Shown: positions 12,001-20,493, numbered from the stretch's first letter. The stretch: 64,000 nucleotides of DNA from Hemicordylus capensis (GCF_027244095.1 NC_069657.1:7822001-7886000); one strand, 5' to 3'. The notes: generated by a model from the sequence alone, not told the origin. Numbers and translations: made by a program.

Positions 12001-15000
12001 TTCTCCAAGGTTGCAAGCAGGAGTCTCTCTCAGCCCTAAAATGGAGATGCTGCCAGGGAGGGAACTTGGAACCTTCTGCATGCAGGTGCTCTTCCCAGAG
12101 TGGCCCTGAAGGAAGGAAAGGGAAATAAGAGAAGGGGAAAGATGCCTTGCAAAGAATGGATGTGAATATCTTACTTCCCATACTATAGCTGATTGGTGCA
12201 GTTTTCTCATCTGTTTCTACAGCTCTGTTCCTCTATATTCCCAACTGCACAAAAGTCAAGTTCCCACTGCACAACACTTTCCCCCGTTGCACAGAATGTG
12301 TCCAGCTGCACATTAAAATAAACCCTGCATAGAAAGTCCTGCATAAAAAAATACTAAATGAAAAGTAGTGTCTGGAACTCTTAATTCATGCTCAGCAATG
12401 TTAACTAACCCTTACGTCTGCCCCATACTACTGAAAAGTTTGCCATACAGAGTTGCCTTTGTACAGAGTCAGACAACTAGTCTGTCTCTAGACCAGTACT
12501 GTCTGCTCTGATTGGCAGCAGTGTTCATAAGAACAGAAGAACAGCCCTGCTGGATCAGGCCCAAGAAGGCCCATCCAGTCCAGCATCCTGTTTCACACAG
12601 TGGCCCACCAGATGCCTCTGGGGAGCCCACAGGCAAGAGATATGTGCATGCCCTCCCTCCTGCTGTTACTCCCCTGCAACTGGTACTCAGAGGCATCCTG
12701 CCTTGGAGGCTGGAGGTGGCCCACAGCCCTCTGACTAGTAGCCGTTGATGGACCTCTCCTCCATGAAGTTATCCAAATCCCTCTTAAAGCCATCCAGGTT
12801 GTTGGCTGTCATCACATCTTGTGGAAGAGAATTCCACAAGTTCCAAGGAGCTCTGGCAGACAGAGGTCTTTTCCAAGCCCTCTTCAGTGAGATTCTTTTT
12901 ACTGAATATGCTGGAAACTCAGCCTGGCTGGCTGTTCCTGAGTGCAAAGCATGTGCTCGGACACTAATCATATTCTTGCAAGGATATGATCACGCAGCTG
13001 CTCTCCTGAGAGATTGAAATTATATAGGAAGTTGAGAAATGGAATCTATACATGCTCAGGACCAGACCAGTTAGTTCAAGGCAGATGAACTACTATGGAA
13101 GAAAATGTGCAAAAAAAAAAGAGCTAGGAAAGGAACAGACATAAACCATGGAAACCCAAAAGCCATAAAAAAATGTCACTTGTGCAAGTTGCCTTATGGC
13201 TGGGGTTCACAACCTTCCATCTCCAGATGTTGTTGGACTACAACTCTCACCATCCCTTCAGCCGTTGTGGCTAGGAGTGATGAGAATTGAAGTCCAACAA
13301 CGATTGTGGACCCAATTTTATTTATTTATTTAAAATATTTTTATACCGCCCCAAACTTGCATCTCTGGGCAGTTTACAATCAAATAAAAACAAAGGTAAA
13401 ACATTAGTGAAAAACAAAAACAATAAATTTAAAACACAGCCATTTAAAAAATAATAATTAAAAAAAACGATATTCTAAAAACATTAAAACAATATCAGTT
13501 AAAAGCCTGGGTGGTGGTGATGATGATGATTTTACATTTATATTCCGCTCTTCCTCCAAGGAGCCCAGAGCGGTGTACTACATACTTAAATTTCTCCTCA
13601 CAACACCCCTGTGAAGTAGGTTAGGCTGAGAGAGAAGTGACTGGCCCAGAGTCACCCAACTAGTATCATGGCTGAATGGGGATTTGAACTCGGGTGAACA
13701 GACGTGTCTTTAAAGACTTCTTTAAAATTGTCAGAGATGAGGAGGCTCTTATTTCACTAGGGAGCGCGTTCCAAAGCCTCAGGAGAGCAACGGAGAAGGC
13801 CTGCCCCTGAGTAGCCACCAGACGAGCCGTGGCAAAAGCAGACAGACTTCTCCTGATGATGTCAATGGGCGGTGGGGTTCATGACGAAGAAGACATTCTC
13901 TTAAATACCCAGGGCCCAAGCTGTTTAGGGCTTTATAGTTATGACCAGCACCATGTATTTTGCCCGGAAACATATCGGCAGCCAGTGTAACTCCTTCAAT
14001 AAGGGAGAAATATGGTCTCTCCTAGATGACCCAGAGACCAGCCTGGCTGCTGCATTCTGGACTAACTGTAGTTTCCAGACTATGTACAAGGGCAGCCCCA
14101 CATAGAGCGCATTGCAGTAATCTAGTCTGAAGGTTACCGGCAGATGTACCACTGTTTTGAGGCTGTCTGTCTCAAGAAACAAGTGCAGCTGGCATATCAG
14201 CCAAAGCTGATAGAAGGCACCTCTGACCACCGCCTCAACCTGGGACACCAGGGAGAGACTCGGATCCAGAAGCACCCCTAGACTGCGTACCTGTTCCTTC
14301 TGGGGAAGTGTGACCCCATCCAAAACAGGCAGATCAAGATCACCTCTCAAGTTCCAACTCCGCACAATGAGTACCTCCGTCTTATCTGGATTCAGTCTGT
14401 TTGTTATCCCTCATCCAGCCCATTACCGCCTCCAGACAGGCATTTAGGGAGGTTATGCCCTCTCCCGATGATGCTGACATGGAAAAATAGATTTGTGTAT
14501 CATCAGCATACTGATAGCACCCTGCACCAAATCTCCTGATGATCTCTCCCAGCGGTTTCATGTAGATGTTAAACAACATCGGAGAAAATACGGAGCCCTG
14601 AGGGACACCATATAAAAGTTGAGATTTTGAAGAACAGTCTCCAAGGGACACCATCTGGAACCTGTCCGAGAGGTAGGAACGGAACCACTGCAGAGCAGTG
14701 CCTCTCACTCCCAACCCCCTCAGACGCTCCAGAAGGATACTATGGCCGATAGTATCGAAAGCTGCCAAGAGGTCCAAAAGGACCAAAAGAGTCACACTTC
14801 CTCTGTCCATTCCCAGTTGGAGATCATCCATCAGGCCGACCAAGGCAGTCTCCACCCCATAGCCAGTCCGGAAGCCAGTTTGAAATGGGTCTAGATAATC
14901 TGCTTCCTCCAAGACTGTTTGGAGCTGGGAGGCCACCACCCTCTCAATTACCTTGCCCAGCCACGGAAGGTTGGAGACAGGCCTGTAGTTACTCAGCTCC

Positions 15001-17178
15001 GAGGGATCCAAGATAGGCTTCTTCAGAAGCGGTCTAATAATTGCCTCCTTAAGACTAGGAGGCATCCTACCTTCCCTCAGAGATGCATTTATAATCTCTA
15101 CCAGGCCTTCTACAACAACCCCCCTGCCAGATAGTATAAGCCAAGTCGGGCAAGGATCAAGAGAACAAGTGGTGGGCCGCATCGTTCCAATCAGCTTGTC
15201 CACATCCTCAGGAGTCACAAACTGGAACTGATGGGAACCCCTGTCTTGGGAGACTCCAGTCTATACATAACTGTTGAGAGAGTTGGTGTAGCACAAGAGC
15301 TAAGATTAAGCAGAACTCCTTGGCTAGCGCCTAACCTCTGCCGTGAACTTACAAGGTGGTCATAGGCAATGCATTCCCCCCCCTTGCTGCTAACCCTCCC
15401 GCCGAGTACAAGGATGATAATACTCGCTCACTTTACAGGGTGGTTGTTGGTTGGTTGGTTTCCTTTTTCAAATTTGTATACTGCCCCAAACTTCCGTCTC
15501 TGGGTGGTTTACAACAACATAAAACAGATTAAAAACTGTTTCCGCACCGCACAAAATATGTGCAGCTGCATATTAAAATAAAATCTGCAGTTTTGCATAT
15601 TAAAAATATGAACCTGCCAGGGCCCTCCACTTGTCATCTCGGGCTGTACTCACGACCCTGTCACTAACAGAGATCTGAGTGACGGGAACCAGAGACGGGG
15701 CCTTTTTGGTTGTGGCCCCTCAGCTTTGGAACACCCTCCCTGAAGAGCTCTGCCATGCCCTCTGCCTCAGTGTTGTTGTTTTTTTTTAAAAAAAACCATT
15801 ATAAACACCTCTTTTTAAAGAGGCTTTATATCTGGTAGGTTCTTTAGTTTCCATAGTCCTCAGTTTTTAGCTTTCTAAATAACTTCTAATTTGAATTAAA
15901 AATGTTTTAAATGTGGTTTTAGCCTGGTATTTTAACTTAACTTGTTTAACTTGATTGGTCTTATTTTATATAGTATCTGTTTTAGTAATGTTCTGAGCTG
16001 CCGCAAGCAGTAGTGCACCAGAGGAGCAGGATATAAATATTTTAAATATAAATAAATAAAAACCTTAAAGCAATTTAAACCCACAATTAAACTGTTAATC
16101 TTGAACATGTGAAGCTCTTTAAGCACTTGAAAGCGTGATACAAATAGCAAGTAGTAGTACTGACTTCAGGGACTTGTGAGTATCAATGTTAACTCATGTT
16201 AATTAACACTAGAGTAAGATGTGTGTGATGTCTTTTTGAAAGCGTATTTAGCTGACATTTTCATTCTCAAGTGAAACGACTTCTCAATTGCAGCTATGAA
16301 CCAGAACTGTTTCCTGGCCTTATTTATAGAATGGTCAAGCCAAGGATTGTATTGCTTATCTTTGTGTCTGGAAAAGTTGTCTTAACTGGTAAGTGGGGTA
16401 TACATCTCAAACTCCAGCTCTAGTTGTTTCTTGTGTGAACAAAAAAACCCAATGAGGACACAGTTCACTGACTGCATTGCCAGGGTGAGCCCTCTTGAAA
16501 CAGAAACCATCAGAGCAATCATTTTTCTTTGTTCTTCTTGGCATTGCGAGAAGAACTAAAGGCATGTTCAGAGGTGCTTAAGAACACCTCTTAATCTTTT
16601 AATCTGAAATATATCTGTGTGAATGTGGAAGAGAATTGCATTCAAATCAACACATGTTGGTATTGACAGCTTAACGTGGAAAACGTAAAAAGGTTTAAGC
16701 ATCACTTGTGAAAATGGCATAAAAGAGAGGCTTTAAAGGCCTTTTTTTGAAGCTTGGAAAAGATAGTAGGGTTGTGGGGACGGGACTGAGCAGGGGAGAG
16801 GCCGTCCTGGTAAATACCGGTCTGAAACCATGGAAAGCTGATGCCACTCAATGAAGTTGGGGGTCCCCAATCTTGGCCAATGAAGGCCATCATGGTGGGA
16901 GTTGAGATATCCAAGAATATCTGGGAGGCGATCCAAAATTGAGAAGCCCTGCGGTAACATATTGTTCGGGTAGAAAACCTTTATTGGAAGGCAGAATTTT
17001 ATGCATTATTTCTCTGTGCTTGCAGACACACAATAGACATCAGCAGCTTTTATGGCTGAGACAGTTACTGAAGTTAGTTCTGAAACCATTTTTCCTAGGT
17101 GCCAAAGACCGTTCAGAAATATATGAAGCATTTGAAAACATCTATCCGATCCTGAAGGGTTTTAAGAAAGCCTCTTAA
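1..17178 (+). CDS. TBPL2: TBPL2 (TRF3), TATA-box-binding protein-like 2, 3' part of gene (five exons)
   Basis: The gene encodes a TBP paralogue that binds TATA DNA and nucleates RNA polymerase II pre-initiation complexes; in vertebrates it acts mainly in oocytes and early development. Exons are 1-92 (5' end outside the window), 7530-7621, 9796-9963, 16294-16388 and 17099-17178. Joined from base 3 they give 525 nt, 174 codons plus TAA, with every junction in phase and flanked by GT/AG. The product is almost the complete bilobed core. The four DNA-kinking phenylalanines of TBP are present: RFAAV and LIFSSGK in repeat 1, ELFPGL and LIFVSGK in repeat 2. TBPL2 is chosen over TBP because of [31 protein letters not shown] and the C-terminus KGFKKAS. 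The variable N-terminal exons and promoter lie to the left of the window. ATG14 follows on the same strand. Confidence 0.96.
215..380 (+). mobile_element. tRNA-headed Sauria-type SINE, diverged 5' part
   Basis: A B-box-like ggttcagtccc is followed by the family body (tggcagcatctccaggtagg) and tail (gccagtcagtgttgacaatactg). It matches the copies at 28747 and 37727. The A-box end is lost. Confidence 0.65.
630..700 (-). mobile_element. Possible LINE/L1-like 3' end
   Basis: A run of 12 T followed by gctttaaatttttattgatt looks like a polyA-tailed retroposon end on the minus strand. It is too short to classify. Confidence 0.25.
776..915. mobile_element. TA-flanked palindromic MITE (mariner-like termini)
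   Basis: TACCGTGTTTCCCCGAAAAT at the left pairs with ATTTTCGGGGAAACAGGGTA at the right. It has TIRs of about 24 bp with TA on both sides. Its termini resemble those at 54292 and 61446. Confidence 0.7.
1179..1214. repeat. Perfect 16-bp hairpin near the Helitron 5' end
   Basis: ACGCTTGGTGTCCGTC, a TGTG loop, then its exact complement. It lies 14 bp inside the Helitron's TC end. Confidence 0.85.
1729..2043. repeat. Long near-perfect palindrome inside the Helitron
   Basis: The arms 1729-1883 and 1889-2043 are reverse complements with only a few mismatches and no net indel; the centre is at 1886. Each arm holds a smaller nested palindrome (GAGAGGAGCTC...GAGCTCCTCTC). Confidence 0.9.
2133..2690. 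other. TBPL2 intron stretch with no recognised feature
   Basis: AT-rich intron sequence between the Helitron and the R4-like LINE. No gene or clear repeat is seen. The part after 2580 may be 3' UTR of the LINE. Confidence 0.4.
2690..4370 (-). mobile_element. R4/Dong-like LINE, decayed
   Basis: The minus strand encodes a reverse transcriptase in two frames (4361-3900, then 3858-2698). Recognisable blocks are [32 protein letters not shown]-like [57 protein letters not shown] (catalytic YMDD) and [20 protein letters not shown]. These are typical of the R4/Dong clade with a restriction-like endonuclease. The frame shifts near 3900, and the match stops after DWTQAELE, so the C-terminal endonuclease part is missing. 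It is inactive. Confidence 0.75.
4376..5055 (-). mobile_element. L2/CR1-type LINE 3' end, interrupted by a hAT piece
   Basis: From the left: (ATT/ATG)n, a tail hairpin (taccacccttcc...gggcggttta), then from 4744 the coding end of the element (ctgggtgaacagatgcatct onward), which matches 13690-14000. A hAT fragment (4506-4743) sits between the two parts. Confidence 0.7.
4506..4743. mobile_element. Truncated copy of the non-autonomous hAT (58533 family)
   Basis: It runs from ggttttgtaaattgtggacg to ctattatagttacaccc and matches 58785-59027. The left half and left TIR are absent. Confidence 0.7.
5163..5240. mobile_element. Fold-back hAT MITE, left part only
   Basis: The motif tccccagaagttgtagtcca and aactcctatcgtccccagcc matches the left arm of the fold-back family. 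Unrelated sequence follows, and a right-end remnant (ttgggaacccctgctct) appears near 5494. Confidence 0.5.
5412..5475 (+). repeat. Local 64-bp direct repeat, copy 1
   Basis: It is nearly identical (2 mismatches) to 6345-6408. See the rearrangement finding. Confidence 0.8.
5572..5795 (-). mobile_element. CR1 LINE 3' end, old copy
   Basis: Blocks cagtggccaaccagatgctc, gggaagcccacaaggcatga and ctccatgaacttgctaaata match the CR1 3' end seen better at 12524 and 36186, but are more diverged. Confidence 0.6.
5805..5974. mobile_element. 170-bp MITE with ctttccag termini
   Basis: It starts GGCACTTTCCAGATTAG and ends CTAGGCTGGAAAGCGCC, with a possible CTG duplication on both sides. Related arms build the fold-back at 19226-19853. 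Confidence 0.6.
5918..6015 (+). repeat. 98-bp inverted repeat, left arm
   Basis: It is the reverse complement of 6406-6503 with a single mismatch. Confidence 0.9.
6231..6272. repeat. Perfect 15-bp stem hairpin
   Basis: TCTATGGGAAAGTGC, a 12-nt loop, then the exact complement. Confidence 0.85.
6345..6503. repeat. Composite block: direct repeat joined to inverted repeat
   Basis: 6345-6408 repeats 5412-5475 directly; 6406-6503 repeats 5918-6015 inverted. The two are fused with a 3-nt overlap. Confidence 0.85.
6508..6813 (-). mobile_element. 5S-headed Sauria-type SINE, near complete
   Basis: Read on the minus strand it begins gagagctggtcttgtggtag, then a 5S rRNA-like segment (gctaagcagggtccaccctg ... 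gggagac), body (ctggcagcatctccaagata) and tail (ctatgttcctatg). Confidence 0.85.
7160..7360 (+). mobile_element. L2/CR1-type LINE 3' tail
   Basis: The blocks cagtggctgttgctggtgtc, gaccgtgaacctctttgg and ataaactgctttgtgaattc match the tail family at 30465 and 42537 (opposite strand). Confidence 0.6.
7530..7621 (+). CDS. TBPL2: TBPL2 exon, core repeat 1
   Basis: The acceptor is ttttag and the donor AG|gtagga. It encodes [19 protein letters not shown] followed by [11 protein letters not shown], the stirrup of repeat 1 with two DNA-intercalating phenylalanines. Confidence 0.95.
7697..7775 (-). mobile_element. L2/CR1-type LINE 3' tail fragment
   Basis: It contains gatgatatttatataccact followed by the paired aaagcggtttacata. 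It is the last about 80 bp of the tail family. Confidence 0.6.
7979..8152. mobile_element. Fold-back MITE with central 18-bp perfect stem
   Basis: TAATCCAG termini face each other and internal gcatttttgcta arms pair. The centre (8066-8103) is a perfect 18-bp stem, ATGTGTCCCTGAGGGTTG, with a 2-nt loop. Confidence 0.65.
8205..8985 (+). mobile_element. Possible solo LTR fossil
   Basis: A block of about 0.75 kb that has an LTR-like late AATAAA (8869) and a following T-rich segment. No internal retroviral genes are seen nearby. It is a broken old remnant at most, and the family is unknown. Confidence 0.25.
8986..9795. other. TBPL2 intron, nothing recognised
   Basis: Mixed-composition intron sequence up to exon 9796. 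I see no gene or clear repeat. Confidence 0.4.
9796..9963 (+). CDS. TBPL2: TBPL2 exon, helix of repeat 1 and start of repeat 2
   Basis: The acceptor is cttgcag and the donor AG|gtcggt. It encodes [20 protein letters not shown] through [11 protein letters not shown] 21-nt piece (9872-9892, encoding DFKIQNM) recurs exactly in the following intron at 10263-10283. Confidence 0.95.
   Translation, partial: RGTVAAGSQEVCSCGPEDGVPCKIPGLQDTEHGGQLRREIPHPARRLGSRTSAVQ
10244..10292 (+). repeat. 14-bp direct repeats flanking an exon-derived segment
   Basis: ACATGCATACAGGT occurs at 10244-10257 and 10279-10292. Between them lies a copy of TBPL2 exon sequence (21 nt exact at 10263-10283, equal to 9872-9892). 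Confidence 0.9.
10248..10475. mobile_element. Palindromic MITE, family K, copy 1
   Basis: The motif tgtacctgtgttcattttaa pairs with aaaagtgaacctgtgtaca. The whole block matches 40620-40830. Its left end holds the TBPL2 exon-derived 21-mer. Confidence 0.6.
10547..10806 (+). mobile_element. ACA-type tRNA-derived SINE
   Basis: It has an A-box-like tggcacagcgggg, B-box cttgttcaaatcccc, the body ggactatgggaaacacctat and a BovB-like tail (acgactcgacagcacacttt). It is the same family as 27483-27739. Confidence 0.8.
10807..11640. other. TBPL2 intron stretch, unclassified
   Basis: It holds a GC-rich block (10845-11230) with local inverted repeats (for example gcctgggttaac/catgaacccaggc at 11062-11099) and an AT-rich palindrome at 11355-11402. 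It is probably old repeat DNA; no gene is seen. Confidence 0.35.
11648..12110 (-). mobile_element. Sauria-type SINE split by a LINE tail
   Basis: SINE tail at 11648-11703 and SINE body at 11962-12110, with an L2/CR1-type LINE 3' tail between. The 5' head is missing. Confidence 0.8.
11704..11961 (-). mobile_element. L2/CR1-type LINE 3' tail nested in SINE
   Basis: (ATT)n, then tctataccgcccttccaaaa paired with ggctcagggcggtttaca, then gctccctgtccccaaagggc. It interrupts the SINE, with tcta on both sides of the insert. Confidence 0.75.
12443..12523 (-). mobile_element. Sauria-type SINE tail fragment
   Basis: A diverged tail (gtacagagtcagacaactag ... gattggcagcagtg), abutting the CR1 at 12524. 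Confidence 0.5.
12524..12990 (-). mobile_element. CR1 LINE 3' end
   Basis: The minus strand encodes the RT C-terminus ([34 protein letters not shown]). It is followed by a 3' UTR ending ggatcaggc...gttcttctgttcttatg, the CR1-type octamer-like end. Confidence 0.8.
13199..13310. mobile_element. Fold-back hAT MITE
   Basis: Left arm ccagatgttgttggactaca; right arm gaattgaagtccaacaacga. The two form an imperfect hairpin typical of the family. Confidence 0.65.
13318..15245 (-). mobile_element. L2/CR1-clade LINE, 5'-truncated, with nested SINE
   Basis: The minus strand encodes a reverse transcriptase: [73 protein letters not shown] (catalytic YADD). After a frame break near 14370 come [20 protein letters not shown] and [17 protein letters not shown]. 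The 3' end is the tail hairpin family (ataccgccccaaacttgcat...gggcagtttaca). A MIR-like SINE sits at 13504-13697. Frame breaks and stops make it inactive. Confidence 0.85.
13504..13697 (-). mobile_element. MIR/CORE-like tRNA SINE nested in the LINE
   Basis: Minus strand: B-box-like gagttcaaatccccattcag, cactctgggccagtcactt-like body, aggtgtt...gaggagaaatttaagtatg, tail gagcggaatataaatgtaaa. gggtg flanks both ends. Confidence 0.65.
15436..15545 (-). mobile_element. L2/CR1-type LINE 3' tail fragment
   Basis: It contains gtatactgccccaaacttcc paired with tctgggtggtttacaac, the family tail. Confidence 0.55.
15595..16065 (+). mobile_element. L2/CR1-type LINE 3' end
   Basis: It reads through an RT C-terminal remnant (cagctttggaacaccctccc, tgaagagctctgcc) to a tail ending in taaatataaataaataaaa. 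It lies opposite to the neighbouring fragment. Confidence 0.55.
16294..16388 (+). CDS. TBPL2: TBPL2 exon, core repeat 2
   Basis: The acceptor is attgcag and the donor G|gtaagt. It encodes [19 protein letters not shown], then [13 protein letters not shown], the second stirrup with two phenylalanines. Confidence 0.95.
16389..17098. other. TBPL2: Last TBPL2 intron
   Basis: A 710-bp intron. A weak fold-back MITE remnant lies at 16857-16951 (gggtccccaatc ... atccaaaattgagaa). Nothing else is recognised. Confidence 0.45.
17099..17178 (+). CDS. TBPL2: TBPL2 terminal coding exon
   Basis: The acceptor is ttcctag. It encodes [19 protein letters not shown], then GFKKAS and TAA, the C-terminal helix of the core. 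It ends one or two residues past the usual TBPL2 C-terminus and lacks the TBP ending KTT. Confidence 0.95.
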
Positions 17179-17554
17179 TTTTTGTGCCAAATTATGAAGA
17201 ACTGATAGGTTTGTATATATTTCTATAAAGTCTCAAGCACCAATTACCATTTGTGGGTGTAACTTGTGGGCACACATGTGGGTGTTGATAGGCGAACAAT
17301 CGCTTGTTGTGTTATGGCTTGCATTGGTCCGTCTGTTATCACATTCTGCTTGTTGGGAATTATTTCAGCAGAAGTCAACACCTTCTGAACAGAAGTTTTC
17401 AGATGTGTAGAATATGGTGTATAATAGAAGCATGATTTAAAACAAACACCAAATCCCCAAGTGTGTTAAAACATTTGAAAGGCTTGAGTCAGCATCTTGT
17501 AGTACTTAAACATAATTTTGTACTCTTAATCCAGGATAACTCAATCTTGTCTAA

Positions 17555-17560
17555 AATAAA
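17555..17560 (+). terminator. TBPL2: TBPL2 polyadenylation signal
   Basis: A canonical AATAAA lies 377 bp after the TBPL2 stop, followed by a T-rich stretch (gtgttctttattt). It implies a 3' UTR of about 0.4 kb. It is the first AATAAA after the stop. Confidence 0.65.
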
Positions 17561-18034
17561 AGAAACAACACAATTTACAGTGTTCTTTATTTAATGAACA
17601 GCAACTGGATACTGGAATCAGGGTTTTTTAAAAATCTTGTGGAGGTCTGCTTAAGATCTTAAGCAGGCAATTAAATCACGGTTTAGCTTGCCAAGCTGAG
17701 ACCAGCTGAGGCCTTGCGAGTGGAGAATCAAAACCTCCCAACTGTGATTTGCTTTTGCTATGTTAAACATGGTTGTGTCTATATTCACGTTCTGGTCTGC
17801 AGCAAATCTCTAACCACTGTTTTAAGTCTTCAACTTTAATGCTTAGTCACGACTTGTCTTCCATAATCCTAGTTGAGAATTGTGCTTACAGTGGAGCTGG
17901 AAATAGGAGTTGTTGGTTGGCAGATCTATGTGCAACATCAGTGTACTAAAGGCCAGAGAGAGAAGATTAGAAAGTGGCCAAAAAACAGCCACCAAAAACC
18001 AGTCACTGTTGGTAACTGTGGACACTGCCCAAAT

Positions 18035-18463
18035 CAGGGGCATAATTATAATAGAGCAAGGGGAGGCAGTTGTCTGGGGCCCACTGCCTGGGGGCGGGGG
18101 GCCCGAGGCAAGTCACATGACTGACTCCCCCAGTCGCGCGCCCGCCTGAGCTTCCTTCAGTTTTATTTATCCTCCAAAACTGATGTGAGTGTTAAGACCT
18201 GGAGCTACTAGAATAGCATGTTTTTCTCTAGTACCATTAAATGATGAACATCGTCCAAAATTTACAAAACCTTTAAAAAAATAATTTAGGATGATGTTCT
18301 ATTGTGGCACATAGGAGAGAGAGAGAGAGAGACTTTGCTATGCTTTTTGTTACCACTCTTCAGCCTCATTTAAGATTTCTTTACTTCATGAGCTGAGCTT
18401 CAGTGAGGGGGGTGCATTTTAAAATCTTGTTTCTGGGCCCACTCCAACCTTGCTATGCCCCTG
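18035..18463. mobile_element. Non-autonomous hAT element with intact 8-bp TSD
   Basis: CAGGGGCATAATTA at the left and TTGCTATGCCCCTG at the right are TIRs; both sides are flanked by GCCCAAAT (18027-18034, 18464-18471). It is the same family as 58533-59027 in the opposite orientation. No transposase. Confidence 0.9.
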
Positions 18464-18509
18464 GCCCAAATACTTCCTTTTTAAGCATTGTGGCCACAGT
18501 GCTTAGGGG

Positions 18510-18988
18510 TGCTGCCATATACTGAGTTAGACTATTGGACTATCTAGCTCAGTATTGTCCTCACAGACTGGCAGCAGCTTCTCCAAGGTTGCAGGCACTA
18601 CAGGGCCGGACTGGGGGCACTGAGAGGGCAGTGGAATGTATGTGGGGCGGGCGCCGGGTTTTGAGCAGAATGGGTACTGAAGGGTGGGAGTATTCATTGC
18701 TGCCAAGTGCAGTGGGGCGCTGGGGCACCAGGAATATGCCTTATTTATGTTTACCAGTCCAAGCTTGGGCAGGAATCTCTCTCAGTCCTGTCTTGGAGAT
18801 GCTGCAGGGGAGGGAACTTGGAACCTAGATGCTCTTCCCAGAGAGAGCGGCTCCATCCCCTGAGGGGAATCTCTTCCAGTGCTCACACTTCTAGTCTAGT
18901 CTCCCATTCAGATGCAACCAGGGCAGACCCTGCTTAGCTAAGGGGACAAGTCCTGCTTGCTACCACAAGACCCGCTCTCCTCTCCATG
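18510..18988 (-). mobile_element. 5S-headed Sauria-type SINE, interrupted
   Basis: Tail part to 18597, then 171 bp of foreign sequence, then body and 5S head from 18769. GGCA is present on both sides of the insert. Confidence 0.8.
18598..18768. other. 171-bp unclassified insert within a SINE
   Basis: G-rich sequence without a match elsewhere in the window, splitting the SINE exactly and flanked by GGCA. Confidence 0.55.
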
Positions 18989-19225
18989 CACAGCTTGCAC
19001 CACCCTACTTGGGTAGATGTTTGTCCTGCTTTCTGGTCCAAGTTCCCAAAGCAGCTTTCAGTGCCGATAAAAAGCAGGGCCCAGCCCCAAGGGGGCCTTA
19101 TAATCATTCAAGGAAGGGGAGTAAAATGGAGAGAGTGGAGTCCATGGACAAAGAAAGAATAAGCCTGTATTGCAGCTACATGTCCTTAGATTCAGTCACA
19201 GGAGGGTGTGGAGAGTAAGGGAGCA

Positions 19226-19853
19226 TTCACTTTCCAGCCTAGCTGCTCGACAGCAGCAATATGTCTCCATTCAGGCAAGTCACATTCAAAACATAGACAG
19301 CAGGGGGAGCAGTCTTGCAGAAACTAACAACGGCGCTTTCCAGATTAGACCCTGCAACGGGATCATGGTTTTATCTCGGAAGTGTGCTTCCACACTTCCT
19401 GCGCTGTGACACTGCAGTCCCTACACAGACAGCAGGGTGCCGCTGACATTGCCAATGCCTCGTTTCAAATTTAATTGTGGCTACATAGAGCTAGGATGTC
19501 CTATGTCCGGCATAAGGAAGTTGCTGTATTTTCAGGTTGTTAGTTTCCACGAGACTGCTCCCCCTGCTGTTTACATTTCAAATGCAACTTGCCTGGAGGC
19601 TTTTTTTCTTTTTTCTTTTTGCTGTTGAGCAGCTAGTCTGGAAAGTGCCAACCCGAAAAAAACAGCAACTTCCCTTATATACGACGTCCTTGCTCTATAT
19701 CACAGTGATTAAATTTGAGACAAGGCATCGGAAATGTGAAGGGCACCCTGCTGCCCGTGTAGGGACTGTGGTGTCACAACACAGGAAGTGTGGAAGCACA
19801 CTTCCAAAAATCCGACGTGATCCCGTTGCAGGGGCTAATCTGGAAAGCACCTT
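19226..19853. repeat. Interleaved A-B-A'-B' fold-back element
   Basis: A (19226-19331), B (19332-19530), A reversed (about 19531-19648), B reversed (about 19655-19853). Arms start with the ctttccag-cta motif of the MITE at 5805. The B arms pair over about 195 bp with roughly 80% identity by eye. Confidence 0.8.
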
Positions 19854-19954
19854 GAGCTGGATTATGGCCAGTCATAAACTTTGTCAAGCTTGAAAGGCTC
19901 CCTAGTCTCTCCCTTCCTCTCTCACACACACTCTGTCTATATTTATAAAATTTC

Positions 19955-20120
19955 CTATTTATTTAACAAATTTCTATACCCTCAAAACTCACGTCTCCGG
20001 GCCGTTTACAGTTTAAAAAAAAAAAACCATTAAAATCCAAGTTCTATTAAAAGTGTTAAACTATTACCGAACAAAAGGAACAATGAAAACAGAAACAGCA
20101 TTTTAAAAAAATCTTTACTT
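19955..20120 (-). mobile_element. L2/CR1-type LINE 3' tail fragment
   Basis: It contains tttctataccctcaaaactc paired with ctccgggccgtttacag. It lies just upstream of the ATG14 CpG island. Confidence 0.5.
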
Positions 20121-20493
20121 GGCAAAGGTGCAATGAAAAACGAAGAACCTCTCTGCATTAGAAATACCCTTGAAAAGGAAAATGCTGCTACCCCCAGCTT
20201 GAAGTTCTCTCTCTCTTTTTAAAGTTATTTTAGAGAGCTTTACCGGGCAAGGCGCTCAGCGGCAGCTTCTCTGCCTAACCCCGCAGCGCCCCAAAACCTT
20301 TAAGGCGCGCACCGCCGCCGCCGCCGCCACAACTGAGTCGAGGACCCCTCGATGGGGAACTCCGCCTCTCCAGCCGCCCAGGGGCACTGGCCCCGCCCCC
20401 GAGCGCGCCGGCCCCGCCCCCTCGCTCCGCTCGGCTCCCCTCCCCGCTCCCCTGCCTTTTTTCCCATCATGCTCCCGATTGAAAACAAAGTCC

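Noticed and set aside
14382-15218. Host gene from a 278-aa ORF
   Set aside because: It is an L2/CR1-clade reverse transcriptase (YADD, GVPQGS) followed by its own 3' tail family.
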